Source of the DNA: Treponema_C sp050320395 | GTDB taxonomy: Bacteria; Spirochaetota; Spirochaetia; Treponematales; Treponemataceae | Reading direction: 5' to 3' | Assembly: GCF_050320395.1 (NCBI RefSeq) | Contig: NZ_CP144459.1 | Location: forward strand, 1,116,001-1,180,000 | DNA length: 64,000 nt | Part shown: positions 1-8,413 of the stretch, piece by piece | Layout: every line of letters begins with the position of its first letter | Position numbering within the stretch: the first letter of the stretch is position 1 | Notes under the pieces: generated by a model | Databases searched by the model: none | What the model saw: the letters and a program-made list of their open reading frames with translations, nothing else | What the model was told of the DNA's origin: nothing | Position numbers and translations under genes: made by a program

Positions 1-526
1 TATTTAAACCTTCATTTTTTAAATCTTTAAGATATTCTAAAATTTCACTTCTTGAAATCGGATCAATTCCGACACAAACCTCATCGCAAATCAGCAGCTT
101 AGGATTGTGAACCAAGGCTGTGATAAGATTTAATTTTCTTTTCATACCTCCGGATAAGTCCTTTGCCATGGTAGAAATTTTTTCTTTCAAACCGGCTTTT
201 TCGATTAATTCCAGACTTCTCTCTTTAGCATATTTTTTATCCATTTTATAAGTTGAGGCAAAAAAGAGCAAATTATCCAAAACAGAAAGTTCAGGATAAA
301 TCGCAAGTTCTTGTGGAACATATCCAATCTCCCAAATACTCAAATCTACAAACTTCAAATCTCCCTGAAATGAAATATTTTTTGTAATACAGTTAATCAA
401 GGTACTCTTTCCCGCTCCGTTGATTCCAAGTATTCCATAAGCATTTTCATTTTCAAAGCTATAAGAAAAATCCGTAAGCGCAAGGAATTTTTTATACCGC
501 TTTGTTAGCTGTTTTAATTCAATCAT
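1..526 (-). CDS. ABC-2 type transporter ATP-binding protein (3' end cut by window edge)
   Basis: About 175 codons are present, starting at the ATG at 526-524 behind an AAGGAG ribosome site; the C-terminus lies outside the window. The translation shows Walker A GINGAGKST at about residues 34-42, a Q-loop (YVPQE), the ABC signature LSGGMKRK and Walker B LLICDEV. This is the layout of the ATPase subunits of ABC-2 exporters (drug, antibiotic or lipid export), which work with a separate membrane permease. The permease is probably just beyond position 1 (inference). The gene is transcribed away from a TetR-family regulator, and the shared promoter region carries a double operator, so repression by that regulator is likely. 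Family assignment is secure; substrate is unknown. Confidence 0.9.
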   Translation of the reverse strand, partial: MIELKQLTKRYKKFLALTDFSYSFENENAYGILGINGAGKSTLINCITKNISFQGDLKFVDLSIWEIGYVPQELAIYPELSVLDNLLFFASTYKMDKKYAKERSLELIEKAGLKEKISTMAKDLSGGMKRKLNLITALVHNPKLLICDEVCVGIDPISRSEILEYLKDLKNEGLN

Positions 527-564
527 AACTATCTCCTTATTTTGGTTTCTATTCTTCCTAATCA

Positions 565-658
565 TCAATGAATATTTTAAGAAGTACATTCATTGAAATT
601 GAATGTATCACATTTTAAATAATAAGTCAATGAATTTTTACGACTTTTTATTCATTGA
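565..658. promoter_or_regulatory. Duplicated palindromic operator between ABC ATPase and TetR regulator
   Basis: Two 32-bp sites with the same design, TCAATGAAT-N14-ATTCATTGA, lie at 565-596 and 627-658, 62 bp apart. A third palindrome, TACATTCA-N7-TGAATGTA, sits at 585-607 and overlaps the first. The arms are exact; the 14-bp spacers differ. The second site touches the -35 box of both divergent promoters, and the third covers the -10 box of the ABC gene. This fits binding by the TetR-type regulator encoded at 719-1294 (inference). Confidence 0.75.
602..630 (-). promoter_or_regulatory. Promoter of the ABC ATPase gene
   Basis: On the minus strand: TTGACT (630-625), 17-bp spacer, TACATT (607-602). 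The boxes overlap the operator palindromes, so a bound repressor would block polymerase. Confidence 0.6.
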
Positions 659-687
659 TTGATTTTTTTTAAAATAATTGCTATAAT
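659..687 (+). promoter_or_regulatory. Promoter of the TetR-type regulator
   Basis: TTGATT at 659-664, 17-bp spacer, perfect TATAAT at 682-687. It lies inside the longer open frame that begins at 659. This argues that translation really starts at 719, behind GGAG at about 709. Confidence 0.6.
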
Positions 688-718
688 GGACACTGCAAAA
701 AGTTTTATAGGAGAAAAG

Positions 719-1294
719 ATGCCGGCTAATTTTACAAAAGAAGAACGGGAAATTTTAATACAAAAATTTTATGAACAAGGATATGTTTTACTCAAAACCT
801 ACGGATACAAAAAATTAAAAGTTTCCGATATTGCCGCCGCCATCGGTATCGGAACCGGGACGTTTTATCATTTTTTCAAAAGTAAGGATGAATTTATCAT
901 TTGGCTCATCAAAAAAAGAAAAGAGGAAGCTTTTAATCGGTTTTTATTGCTGGCGGAAAAACACCCGAAAGGCATACCCTTTGAAGCTATGGAACAATAT
1001 TTGCTTGATACTATTTCGCACTTCAATCTTTACCGATTACTTTCTCAAGCCGAGTATAATAAGCTGCAAAAAAAATACGGCTTACTTGATAATAGGAATG
1101 AACAAACAAAGGAAAACGGAAAATTTATGATGGAAAAACTTGCAACGTCAAAAACGCTTGAAGACTTTCTTTTGTTTGCGGACGCATTTACAATAATCGT
1201 TATCGGCACTTCCGATTTGACTAAATTAAATCCTGAAGTTACCGATGAAGCAACAAAAAAATTACTGCACGCCGCCTGTAAGATGTTGTATTAG
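719..1294 (+). CDS. TetR/AcrR-family transcriptional regulator
   Basis: A protein of 191 residues if started at ATG 719, which has a good ribosome site (AGGAGAAAAG) and lies downstream of the predicted promoter. The N-terminal helix-turn-helix is typical of TetR proteins: VSDIAAAIGIGTGTFYHFFKSKDE, with the conserved GTFYHFF recognition helix followed by the KDE turn. The C-terminal half is the variable ligand and dimerisation domain and has no recognisable signature. Such proteins are usually dimeric repressors released by a small molecule. Its divergent neighbour is an ABC-2 exporter ATPase, the usual target in this arrangement, and the palindromes at 565-658 are the probable binding sites. 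The ligand is unknown. Confidence 0.9.
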   Translation: MPANFTKEEREILIQKFYEQGYVLLKTYGYKKLKVSDIAAAIGIGTGTFYHFFKSKDEFIIWLIKKRKEEAFNRFLLLAEKHPKGIPFEAMEQYLLDTISHFNLYRLLSQAEYNKLQKKYGLLDNRNEQTKENGKFMMEKLATSKTLEDFLLFADAFTIIVIGTSDLTKLNPEVTDEATKKLLHAACKMLY

Positions 1295-1374
1295 AATCAA
1301 ACATGTTGACAGCCTCAAAATACGCGGATTCTATCGGCTTATAATTAAAATCCGGTCCATCATCTTCCTGCCGA

Positions 1375-3543
1375 TTACCGCTGATTCGTTTTATACACAC
1401 GTATCGTATATGTTTTTGTACCCGCTTCGCTGAATTCGGGAGTAACGTAGACGGATATCGGATAGTAATACGGATACCCTTCAACGATAGGAATATCTAC
1501 ATCATCACCTTCGATTTTGCATGAAGCCGTACTGCTTACAGGAAGGGCTTTTACGTGTATACGCTTTACATCGGGGGCAATTTGAATGTCGTAAAGGTAT
1601 GAAGATTCGGCTGAAGGCTCCAGTACCTTTTCTTCCCCATTAACGGTTACCCTTACCGATTTCAAACTTGCGTCCTTACTTTTGGTTGTTTCTTTACGCT
1701 CTATTGTAAGGGTATACTGCTTTACGGTAACACCGTCTTCCGCCGTTACCGTGATTGTAAGCGTATTTAAGCCGGCATTAAGATGATAGGTTCCTTCACC
1801 GGTAACACGTGCGGCAGGATCGATTGTTTCCGCCGACACTTTTACAGGATTTTCTTCATAGGCGACCGATACCGAATATGCACTTTTATCCTCGGTTACA
1901 TCAATAGACTTATTACCGACAGTAATGTGCTTTAGTGCCGCGCTGCCGCCTTTTATTCCCGAACCTTCCCGTATTTTTATTTTTTGCGAACTGCCGATAT
2001 AATTCGAAGCTATTGCATATAAATCGGCATCGCCTGCCTCAACGGTATCGGGAATGGGCAGCACCGCTTTACCGTCTTCGTTTGCATAACCTGCCGCGAT
2101 GATTTTTATTCCCTCCGCTGTTTTTCGCGTAACGGCGATTTGCGCTTCGGGGGCGGTTTGCACTACAAAATTGCGTCCCGCTTCAATGCCCTTATCATTT
2201 TCAAACGTAAATGTGAGTGCTTTCGGTTTTTGTGTATAGGGCATATAAGTGGGGTCGCCTAAAAGATTGTAGATTTCTACGGAATATTTTGTTTTATCGC
2301 CTACACTGTTGGAAGCGGAGCCGTGACCGAAACGGTACATTGCACGGTGTCCTGCCTGTAAGGCTTCCCCGATGGTACGAGAGCGATATGCTTTATCCGT
2401 GTCTGCACTGTCATAAAGAGAACCTACAATTCCCGGCTTCTCCGTATTGAAGCTGTCTTTACTTCCGCACGTCATTACTATGTTATAGTCGGCATAGGAT
2501 TCTGCCGAAGCTCCGATATAGGCAACGGCTCCGCCGCTCCCGTTATTCATAAAAGCTTCGCCGAGTGAATAGTATTGATATGAACCTGAAAGGCAGGTAG
2601 AAGCAATAACGATAGGATAGACTTTATTGGTTAACTTGCCTGCATGAGCGGTTGTAAACTTACCCAGCCAGCTGTCCCGTAAACCGTGTCCCGTGTACAC
2701 AACAAAACCTGCACCCTCGTTAATGCGTGCGCTTACCCGATTCGGGAAATGAATCGATACCGGCTCTACCGTTAATTCGGGATAGGAAGATAAGTAGTTT
2801 CCGATAGTTCCTGTTTGAACTCCGTTTACATTATCGGAGGTGCGGATAACACGTGTAACCGACGCTTCTCCTTCCCTTATTTTTTCTTCCATGTACATTG
2901 TTTTATCTATACATGCTTGAAGCTCTTCGAGAGTCGATACGCAAAACCTCCCGACCGCAGCTTCTTGAAGCCATGCATCGTTATATTCACCTGTTTTGCC
3001 GTCATAGCTGCCGTAGTTTCCATCGTATTCACCGTAATAGTAATCGGTAGGGTGCGGCTTTTTATACACAGTGCTTTCAAATGCCGGCACATACCCCGCA
3101 GTACCGGAGGTATGGGATGAAACATGGTCTCCTACCAGTAATACAGCCATCATCTTTCCGTTAAGCGTTTTGTAAAAGGTTTTTAATTCTTGCCGGATTG
3201 CTTCCGCACTCTTTCCCTCGGCGGCTATAAGAGTTACTTCATGGCCTTGCTTTATTTTATGCTCTCTGTATGTTTTTAAAATAGGGGAGTCCGTAAAAAG
3301 CGGGGCGGATACAATAACAAGGTGCGAAATCCCTTGCCTTACATCTTTGGGCTTTATGGGGTTCACCGTATCGGGTACCGTATCTTCTTTACCCTGCGGC
3401 TGAGGTGTTTCCTGCGGTTCTTCGGGGCCGGGCTTATTTTCGGCAGTGTTGCCTGTAGAATGCTTAACCGGTATTACAGGATTGTTGCAGCTAAAAAGTA
3501 AGGCTGCCGATAAAACGAAAATCGAAAATCTTAATGTATTCAT
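1375..3543 (-). CDS. Gingipain-family (C25) cysteine peptidase lipoprotein
   Basis: A 722-residue lipoprotein: the N-terminal signal ends in the lipobox LLFSC, with Cys19 as the predicted lipidated residue. After a Pro/Glu-rich linker (about 30-65) comes a C25 peptidase domain, with the catalytic His in YTGHG (His286) and the catalytic Cys in ASTCLSG (Cys317). This is the His-Cys pair of gingipain-type enzymes. The C-terminal part has a cadherin-like beta-sandwich domain (about 535-615), then a second related domain to the end. No Por-type secretion tail is seen, so it is probably anchored in the outer or periplasmic membrane face. It would cleave proteins after an unknown residue. It converges with the TetR gene and has a weak ribosome site (AGCGGA). 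Confidence 0.82.
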   Translation of the reverse strand: MNTLRFSIFVLSAALLFSCNNPVIPVKHSTGNTAENKPGPEEPQETPQPQGKEDTVPDTVNPIKPKDVRQGISHLVIVSAPLFTDSPILKTYREHKIKQGHEVTLIAAEGKSAEAIRQELKTFYKTLNGKMMAVLLVGDHVSSHTSGTAGYVPAFESTVYKKPHPTDYYYGEYDGNYGSYDGKTGEYNDAWLQEAAVGRFCVSTLEELQACIDKTMYMEEKIREGEASVTRVIRTSDNVNGVQTGTIGNYLSSYPELTVEPVSIHFPNRVSARINEGAGFVVYTGHGLRDSWLGKFTTAHAGKLTNKVYPIVIASTCLSGSYQYYSLGEAFMNNGSGGAVAYIGASAESYADYNIVMTCGSKDSFNTEKPGIVGSLYDSADTDKAYRSRTIGEALQAGHRAMYRFGHGSASNSVGDKTKYSVEIYNLLGDPTYMPYTQKPKALTFTFENDKGIEAGRNFVVQTAPEAQIAVTRKTAEGIKIIAAGYANEDGKAVLPIPDTVEAGDADLYAIASNYIGSSQKIKIREGSGIKGGSAALKHITVGNKSIDVTEDKSAYSVSVAYEENPVKVSAETIDPAARVTGEGTYHLNAGLNTLTITVTAEDGVTVKQYTLTIERKETTKSKDASLKSVRVTVNGEEKVLEPSAESSYLYDIQIAPDVKRIHVKALPVSSTASCKIEGDDVDIPIVEGYPYYYPISVYVTPEFSEAGTKTYTIRVYKTNQR

Positions 3544-3661
3544 AATCCGCTTCTTTTCCTAATTGATTTTTATTCATTACGCACTTTTTTGTGCTCCTTA
3601 TAAAATAAATAAAATTTGCAATAGATTCAATATTATTTGAGGTTATCGGTTCATATATTTT

Positions 3662-3919
3662 ATGCTATCGTCGGTGGTGCTTGCGGTGCCTGTACCGGCT
3701 GCCGATAATGCCTGCAAAGCGGATAAACGCAGTGCGCCCAACGTGCTGCTGTGTAAAAACAAAACCGTCATCACGATAGATCATAACCTTTCCACCGTCA
3801 AAGAAAGCGATTCGATTATCGTCATGGAAAAGGGGAGGGTACACGCTCAAGGCACCCACACCGAACTTTTGGAAAACTCGGAAGTATATAAGAGGTTGTG
3901 GCACAAGGGTAATTCTTAA
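3662..3919 (+). pseudogene. Remnant of an ABC exporter, C-terminal end of the nucleotide-binding domain
   Basis: An 85-codon open frame whose second half matches the end of ABC exporter ATPase domains: TVITIDHNLSTV is the H-loop region (normally I-AHRLSTI), followed by IIVMEKGRV and GTHTELL. The first 25 or so residues look scrambled, with no Walker A, signature or Walker B. It is therefore the tail of a deleted gene. A second, different fragment of the same gene class lies at 6003-6423, suggesting a decayed tandem exporter pair. Confidence 0.7.
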
Positions 3920-3985
3920 TGAGGAATTTTTGAATTGGAAATAAATAAAAAACGTAAATTTAACCGTAATTTTTTTACGGCATAC

Positions 3986-4014
3986 TTGATTTTTATTTGA
4001 TATTTACCGATAAT
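3986..4014 (+). promoter_or_regulatory. Promoter of the ATPase/TOPRIM-like pair
   Basis: TTGATT (3986-3991), 17-bp spacer, GATAAT (4009-4014), about 27 bases before the ATG at 4042. A small hairpin (CCGTAA/TTACGG, 3964-3980) lies just upstream. Confidence 0.45.
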
Positions 4015-4041
4015 AGTGTTAAATCCTCTTTGGAGTATATT

Positions 4042-5163
4042 ATGATTAAATCATTTACCGTAAAAAATTTTAAAGCATTTCGAGATACTGTAACTCTTGA
4101 TTTTTCAGCAACCGGGAACTATGAGTATAATACCGAGGCTGTAAAAGGCGGTATTGTAAAAACAGGTCTTATGTACGGTAAAAATGCCAGCGGAAAATCT
4201 TCGCTTGCTTTAGCGCTATTTGATATTGTAGGAAATTTGACTGATAATTATACCAATCCCGGCAATTACAAAAACTATCAAAACATGTTTTCGCCTGAAG
4301 AACCTGTGGAATTTGAGTATACATTCAATTTTAAAAATACGGATGTAGTTTATAAGTATAAGAAGAGCAGCAGTAATATATTTATTCAAGAAACACTTAT
4401 AATTGACAAGAGAATCGTGATAAACTATGACAGGGATTCGAGCGATAAAGACTTTGATGTTTTTTTTTCCGGTACGGAAAACCTAAATAAAGATTTGCCT
4501 AATCTGCAAATTTCCGCCTTAAAATGGATTAAAAGTAATAGTGTTCTTGACGATAATATCGAAAATCATCTTTTTAATGCACTCTTTGATTTTGTGAATA
4601 AAATGCTTTTATTTTGGTCTTTGGATACCCGCTCATTTGTCGGTTATACATCAAATGATAATGATAAGATCATTGAGAGAATTATCAAATCTAACCATTT
4701 TAAAGAATTACAACTTTTTTTTCGGGAAGCCGGATTTACCGATGAACTTGTTCATAGTAACCGCTCCGGCAGTGAAGAAATATATGTTAAATACGGCGAA
4801 AAACTATTGAACTTTTATAGCGTTTGTTCTACGGGTATGCGCTCTCTTTTGCTTGTCTATTACTGGCTGCAGGATGTGCGCAATTGTGAAAAATGTCCTT
4901 CATTTATCTGTATTGACGAATTCGATGCTTTTTATCACTTTGAACTTTCACGCTTTATCGTAAGGAAATTAAAGGAGCTTGACTGTCAAGTTCTTCTTAC
5001 CACACATAACACAACACTTTTTACAAACGATTTGTTACGTCCTGATTGTTTTTACATTTGCTCAAAAGAAAAGATTGTCAATGCACATAATGCAACGGAA
5101 AAAGAACTCCGCTTAGGTCATAATCTTGAAAAACTGTATAGAGGCGGAATTTTCGGGAAATGA
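4042..5163 (+). CDS. AAA-family ATPase (RloA/AbiEii-like, COG1106 type)
   Basis: Started at ATG 4042, which has GGAG upstream; an earlier in-frame ATG at 3997 lies within the promoter region. The 373-residue protein opens with the SMC/OLD-like strand IKSFTVKNFKAF. It then has Walker A GKNASGKSS (about 46-54), a long insertion typical of this class, Walker B FICIDEFDAF and the switch LLTTHNT near the C-terminus. Proteins of this family often form two-gene defence modules with a small nuclease-like partner. The next gene overlaps it by four bases (ATGA), so the two are translationally coupled. A role in phage or plasmid exclusion is inferred from gene pairing, not shown. Confidence 0.82.
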   Translation: MIKSFTVKNFKAFRDTVTLDFSATGNYEYNTEAVKGGIVKTGLMYGKNASGKSSLALALFDIVGNLTDNYTNPGNYKNYQNMFSPEEPVEFEYTFNFKNTDVVYKYKKSSSNIFIQETLIIDKRIVINYDRDSSDKDFDVFFSGTENLNKDLPNLQISALKWIKSNSVLDDNIENHLFNALFDFVNKMLLFWSLDTRSFVGYTSNDNDKIIERIIKSNHFKELQLFFREAGFTDELVHSNRSGSEEIYVKYGEKLLNFYSVCSTGMRSLLLVYYWLQDVRNCEKCPSFICIDEFDAFYHFELSRFIVRKLKELDCQVLLTTHNTTLFTNDLLRPDCFYICSKEKIVNAHNATEKELRLGHNLEKLYRGGIFGK

Positions 5164-5978
5164 TTTTATTTATTCTTGAAGGCGAGAAACGGGAACCTCA
5201 AATTTATAAGACAATGCAATACTTGTTTTTAGACTCAGATTCGAAAAATGAAATACTGGTTTCATATTGCAACAATATTTATTCACTCTACAAAAAGATG
5301 AAGCAGCATGACATTTTTAATAATTCAGGTTCCGATATTGTTCACATATTAAAAGAAGAACTTTCTGAAAATAAAATAAACACTGTATTAAAAGATATTG
5401 AATACAGCGATGGCTTTTCCGAAATATATCTTTTTTTTGACTATGATATACATATACCGGATAAGTTTAACAAAATATCAATTGAAGAGCAAAATAATAA
5501 TGTTACAGAAATGTTGGAATATTTTAATGATGAAACCGGAAATGGAAAGCTGTATATTAATTACCCTATGATTGAATCAATTCGATATTTTAAAAAGGAA
5601 TTACCTGATAATGATTACATACATTATACTGTAAATTTAGACAGCAAAAAATCTTTTAAAGAATTGGCAAATGAAGAATCTTTTTATAAAAATATGGATT
5701 TTATCAGTTTTAAAATGAATAAAAAAACACTTAAAATAAAAGTTCCTGATAATCCTGAAAAAATCCAAAAACTGAAAAATAATTGGAACCATATAAAAAA
5801 TTTAAATGTTAAAAAAGCCAATTATATATGTTTTGAAAATGATGTTCTTCCTAAAGTAAAATCGGAAATAAATCAACTTGCAATATTTAAATCTCAAGTC
5901 AGTGCGTATGTATTGCCGCACCAAAAAATAGCAATACTCAATGCTTTTCCGTTATTTTTGTATGAATATACACGGTAA
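5160..5978 (+). CDS. RloB-like / TOPRIM-like putative nuclease partner
   Basis: 272 residues, beginning in the ATGA overlap with the ATPase gene. The start (LFILEGEKREP) carries an invariant-looking Glu7 in an EGEK motif. A second acidic cluster, LFFDYDIH (Asp94, Asp96), follows after about 85 residues. A glutamate followed by a DxD is the pattern of TOPRIM-type metal sites and of RloB proteins, which begin EGEKTEP. The rest is Asn/Lys-rich and AT-rich compared with housekeeping neighbours, suggesting transfer. Likely the effector of the pair, with the ATPase as sensor (inference). It may instead belong to an AriB-like or other TOPRIM subfamily; assignment below superfamily level is uncertain. 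Confidence 0.6.
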   Translation: MILFILEGEKREPQIYKTMQYLFLDSDSKNEILVSYCNNIYSLYKKMKQHDIFNNSGSDIVHILKEELSENKINTVLKDIEYSDGFSEIYLFFDYDIHIPDKFNKISIEEQNNNVTEMLEYFNDETGNGKLYINYPMIESIRYFKKELPDNDYIHYTVNLDSKKSFKELANEESFYKNMDFISFKMNKKTLKIKVPDNPEKIQKLKNNWNHIKNLNVKKANYICFENDVLPKVKSEINQLAIFKSQVSAYVLPHQKIAILNAFPLFLYEYTR

Positions 5979-6002
5979 AATGAAAAATCTCTAACCGCGC
6001 AT

Positions 6003-6423
6003 ATACCGCTTTTTAATCCCGCCGCCTCAAGTATGCTTGATACCCGCACGGCAGGCTGTAAGGTACTGTGCCGCGAACGCAAAAACTTAGCCGAGCGGTT
6101 ACGCAAGGTTCCGCTCAGCTTTCTGAACGAAAAAAACTCAGACGACTTGGTTTCGGTTGTTACCTCCGATGCGGCATTTTTGGAAATTGAAGGTATCGCC
6201 GTTATCGAAAAGCTCGCCGCCGGCATTCTGCTTTGAAAAAGAGGTGCTGCACAACATCAATATTTCCGTTCCCGAAAAAACGGTAACCGCTTTGACAGGG
6301 CTTTCGGGCAGCGGCAAGAAGACGATTATGAATGTACTCGCCCGCTTTTGGGAGATAAAGAGCCGGAGGATAACAATCGGCGGAGAAAAACAAGCTATAA
6401 TAAAGGTCGTATTTTTTGCTTGA
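6003..6423 (+). pseudogene. Degenerate ABC exporter (membrane domain piece joined to Walker A piece)
   Basis: One frame (6033-6236) encodes a stretch typical of ABC exporter membrane domains: LRKVPLSFLNEKNSDDLVSVV followed by TSDAAFLE. It then stops. An overlapping frame (to 6423) resumes with VLHNINISVPEKTVTALTG and an altered Walker A, LSGSGKKT (normally GSGKST). Some 200 residues of membrane domain between the two pieces are missing, and nothing follows the first strands of the nucleotide-binding domain. It is a decayed gene with an internal deletion, a frame shift and a damaged P-loop. Confidence 0.75.
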
Positions 6424-6444
6424 TAAATCTGTGAGGAAGGTGAT

Positions 6445-6783
6445 ATGCGCGGTGCGGTAATCGGAAGTTTGTTTCAATCTCATTATCGGTTTGACGGATG
6501 CAGGGAAAAGGATTTTAATAGCGTTATTGATGAAAATCCGGTTATCAAAGATGCCGCCGCTGTTTTATGTTTTAATAAAACGCTGACGGACATACATAGC
6601 GGAACCCTATCTGCTGAAGATGATTTTTCAAGTTTGCTGCGGAAAAATCTTAACAACTTTGCCGAAGGAACATACTCCGATATTTTTAAAACATGGGTAG
6701 AATCTGATAAAAGTCAGCCTTTGAAAATATATGACGACCGCTTTGTTCTGCCTTCCGCCTCTTACTATATCGAGGGAAACTGA
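6445..6783 (+). pseudogene. Truncated, inactive ADP-ribosylglycohydrolase-like protein
   Basis: 112 codons with a strong ribosome site (GAGGAAGG, five bases before ATG). The start MRGAVIGSLFQSHYRFDG followed by KDF resembles the N-terminus of DraG/ADP-ribosylglycohydrolases, and WVESDKSQPLKIYDD aligns with the W-SD-P-PY segment near the middle of that fold. The family's metal-binding T-D-D-T motif is replaced by IKDAA, and the C-terminal half (usual length about 270) is absent. It is therefore a remnant, or at best a non-catalytic binding protein. Assignment rests on pattern recognition only. Confidence 0.5.
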
Positions 6784-6815
6784 CCTTTCACTATGGTTTG
6801 CTTTATTGCAGTATC

Positions 6816-6844
6816 TTGCCCACGGCTCAAAAAAACGGTATAGT
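6816..6844 (+). promoter_or_regulatory. Promoter of pepA
   Basis: TTGCCC (6816-6821), 17-bp spacer, TATAGT (6839-6844), about 50 bases before the pepA start. Confidence 0.5.
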
Positions 6845-6894
6845 AGCCGTATTCTTAAAGAAAGAATTTCAAAACAACGGATGTTGGAGGATCT

Positions 6895-8325
6895 ATGAAA
6901 TTTAATATTGCAAAGCAGGGCGGTATCAAAGCCCGGCTGGTATACGAGGATAAAATCGAAGGAGAGTATCTTACCCATTTAAAAGAAAAAGAACTTTTTT
7001 CGGGCAAAGCCGAAGAGGTTTATTATACGCTTGATTCCGATTTAAAAGCCCGTCTTTTTATCGGTTTGGGTAAAGAAGAAAAAATCGATTTTGAAGTTTT
7101 ACGAAAAACGTTTTTTAAAGTTTCAGGCGAGCTTTTAAAAAACAAGGCCGGCGAAGTTGAACTGAATATTCCCAAGCTGAATAACCTCTGCAATTACCGC
7201 ATAGCTTCGGCGATTGCGGAGGGCATGCTTCAGGCAGCCTATAAATACGACACATTTAAAAGCGAGCGTAAAGAGGCGCCGGAACTTGTCGTAAACTATA
7301 ATCCGATAAAGGGCAAAGAACACCGGGCCGAAAAAGGAGTGAACGAAGCGGTAAAGCTTATGGAAGCCGTGTGCCTTGCCCGTGATTTGGTTAATCAGCC
7401 TGCAAACGTCATCTACCCTGAAACCCTGGCTCAAACCGCCAAAGACAAACTTGAATCCAAGGGCGTAAAGGTGAGCATTTACGGAAAAAAAGAAATTGAA
7501 GACCTTAAAATGGAAGCCTTTCTCAGCGTCGCGCGCGCGAGTGCAAAAGAGCCCAAGCTCATTGTTATGGAGTATTACAACAATCCCGAATCCGATGAAA
7601 AAATCGCACTTGTGGGAAAAGGAGTAACCTATGACAGCGGCGGCTATGCGATAAAACCTGCGGACAGTATGGTCGATATGTTTTGCGATATGGGCGGTGC
7701 GGCGGCTGTTATCGGAGCCGTGCATGCCCTTGCCGGCTTGGAGGCAAAGGTAAATGTTGTCGGCGTGGTTGCCGCATGCGAAAACATGATTTCGGGCGAC
7801 GGTTTCAGAAACGGGGACATCATCGGATCGATGAGCGGCAAAACAATCGAAATCATAAATACCGATGCCGAAGGAAGATTAACCCTTGCCGATGCCGTCT
7901 ATTATGCAACGAATAATTTAAAAGCGGCAAAACTGATTGACCTTGCAACCCTTACCGGAGCCTGCGCTGCCGCACTCGGCGAGCAGGTAAGCGGTGCGGT
8001 AACGAATAACGATGAGTTTTTTGCCGAACTTGAGCGGGCAAATCAAAGGGCGGGCGAGCTTGTGTGGAAAATGCCGAATATCGACTATTACAAAAAGATG
8101 AACGAATCCAAGGTTGCCGATATAAAAAACAGGGGCGGAAAACTCGGCGGCATGATGTCGGCCGGTCTCTTTGTCGGCTCCTTTCTTGCAAAAGAGGATA
8201 TTCCCTGGATCCATATCGATATTGCCGGAACCGCCTATATTTCCGAAGCCTACGGTTATTTAAAAGAAAAAGCAACCGGCGTCCCGGTCAAAAGCCTGTA
8301 TTTTATGCTCAGTAAAGAAACTTGA
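6895..8325 (+). CDS. pepA: Leucyl aminopeptidase (M17 family)
   Basis: 476 residues, near the usual M17 length, with a strong ribosome site (GGAGG). The C-terminal catalytic domain carries the metal-binding motifs VGKGVTYDSGGYAIKP (Lys and Asp ligands), DMGGAAAV and the family signature NTDAEGRLTLAD, including the catalytic Arg. It removes N-terminal residues from peptides in the cytoplasm using two divalent metal ions, usually as a hexamer. It is a single-gene unit with its own promoter and a strong terminator behind it. Confidence 0.95.
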   Translation: MKFNIAKQGGIKARLVYEDKIEGEYLTHLKEKELFSGKAEEVYYTLDSDLKARLFIGLGKEEKIDFEVLRKTFFKVSGELLKNKAGEVELNIPKLNNLCNYRIASAIAEGMLQAAYKYDTFKSERKEAPELVVNYNPIKGKEHRAEKGVNEAVKLMEAVCLARDLVNQPANVIYPETLAQTAKDKLESKGVKVSIYGKKEIEDLKMEAFLSVARASAKEPKLIVMEYYNNPESDEKIALVGKGVTYDSGGYAIKPADSMVDMFCDMGGAAAVIGAVHALAGLEAKVNVVGVVAACENMISGDGFRNGDIIGSMSGKTIEIINTDAEGRLTLADAVYYATNNLKAAKLIDLATLTGACAAALGEQVSGAVTNNDEFFAELERANQRAGELVWKMPNIDYYKKMNESKVADIKNRGGKLGGMMSAGLFVGSFLAKEDIPWIHIDIAGTAYISEAYGYLKEKATGVPVKSLYFMLSKET

Positions 8326-8352
8326 TACTTCATTGACTGCAACCGATAAACG

Positions 8353-8383
8353 GCCGTAAATCTTCGGATTTACGGCTTTTTTT
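8353..8383 (+). terminator. Rho-independent terminator of pepA
   Basis: A 10-bp stem GCCGTAAATC/GATTTACGGC closed by a UUCG tetraloop, followed by seven T residues. Confidence 0.9.
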
Positions 8384-8413
8384 ATTCCCGATTTTATTGT
8401 TTTTGTTAAAATA

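Noticed and set aside
3997..4041. Upstream start for the AAA ATPase
   Set aside because: The extra 15 residues overlap the predicted promoter and lack a ribosome site; ATG 4042 has GGAG and matches the family start.
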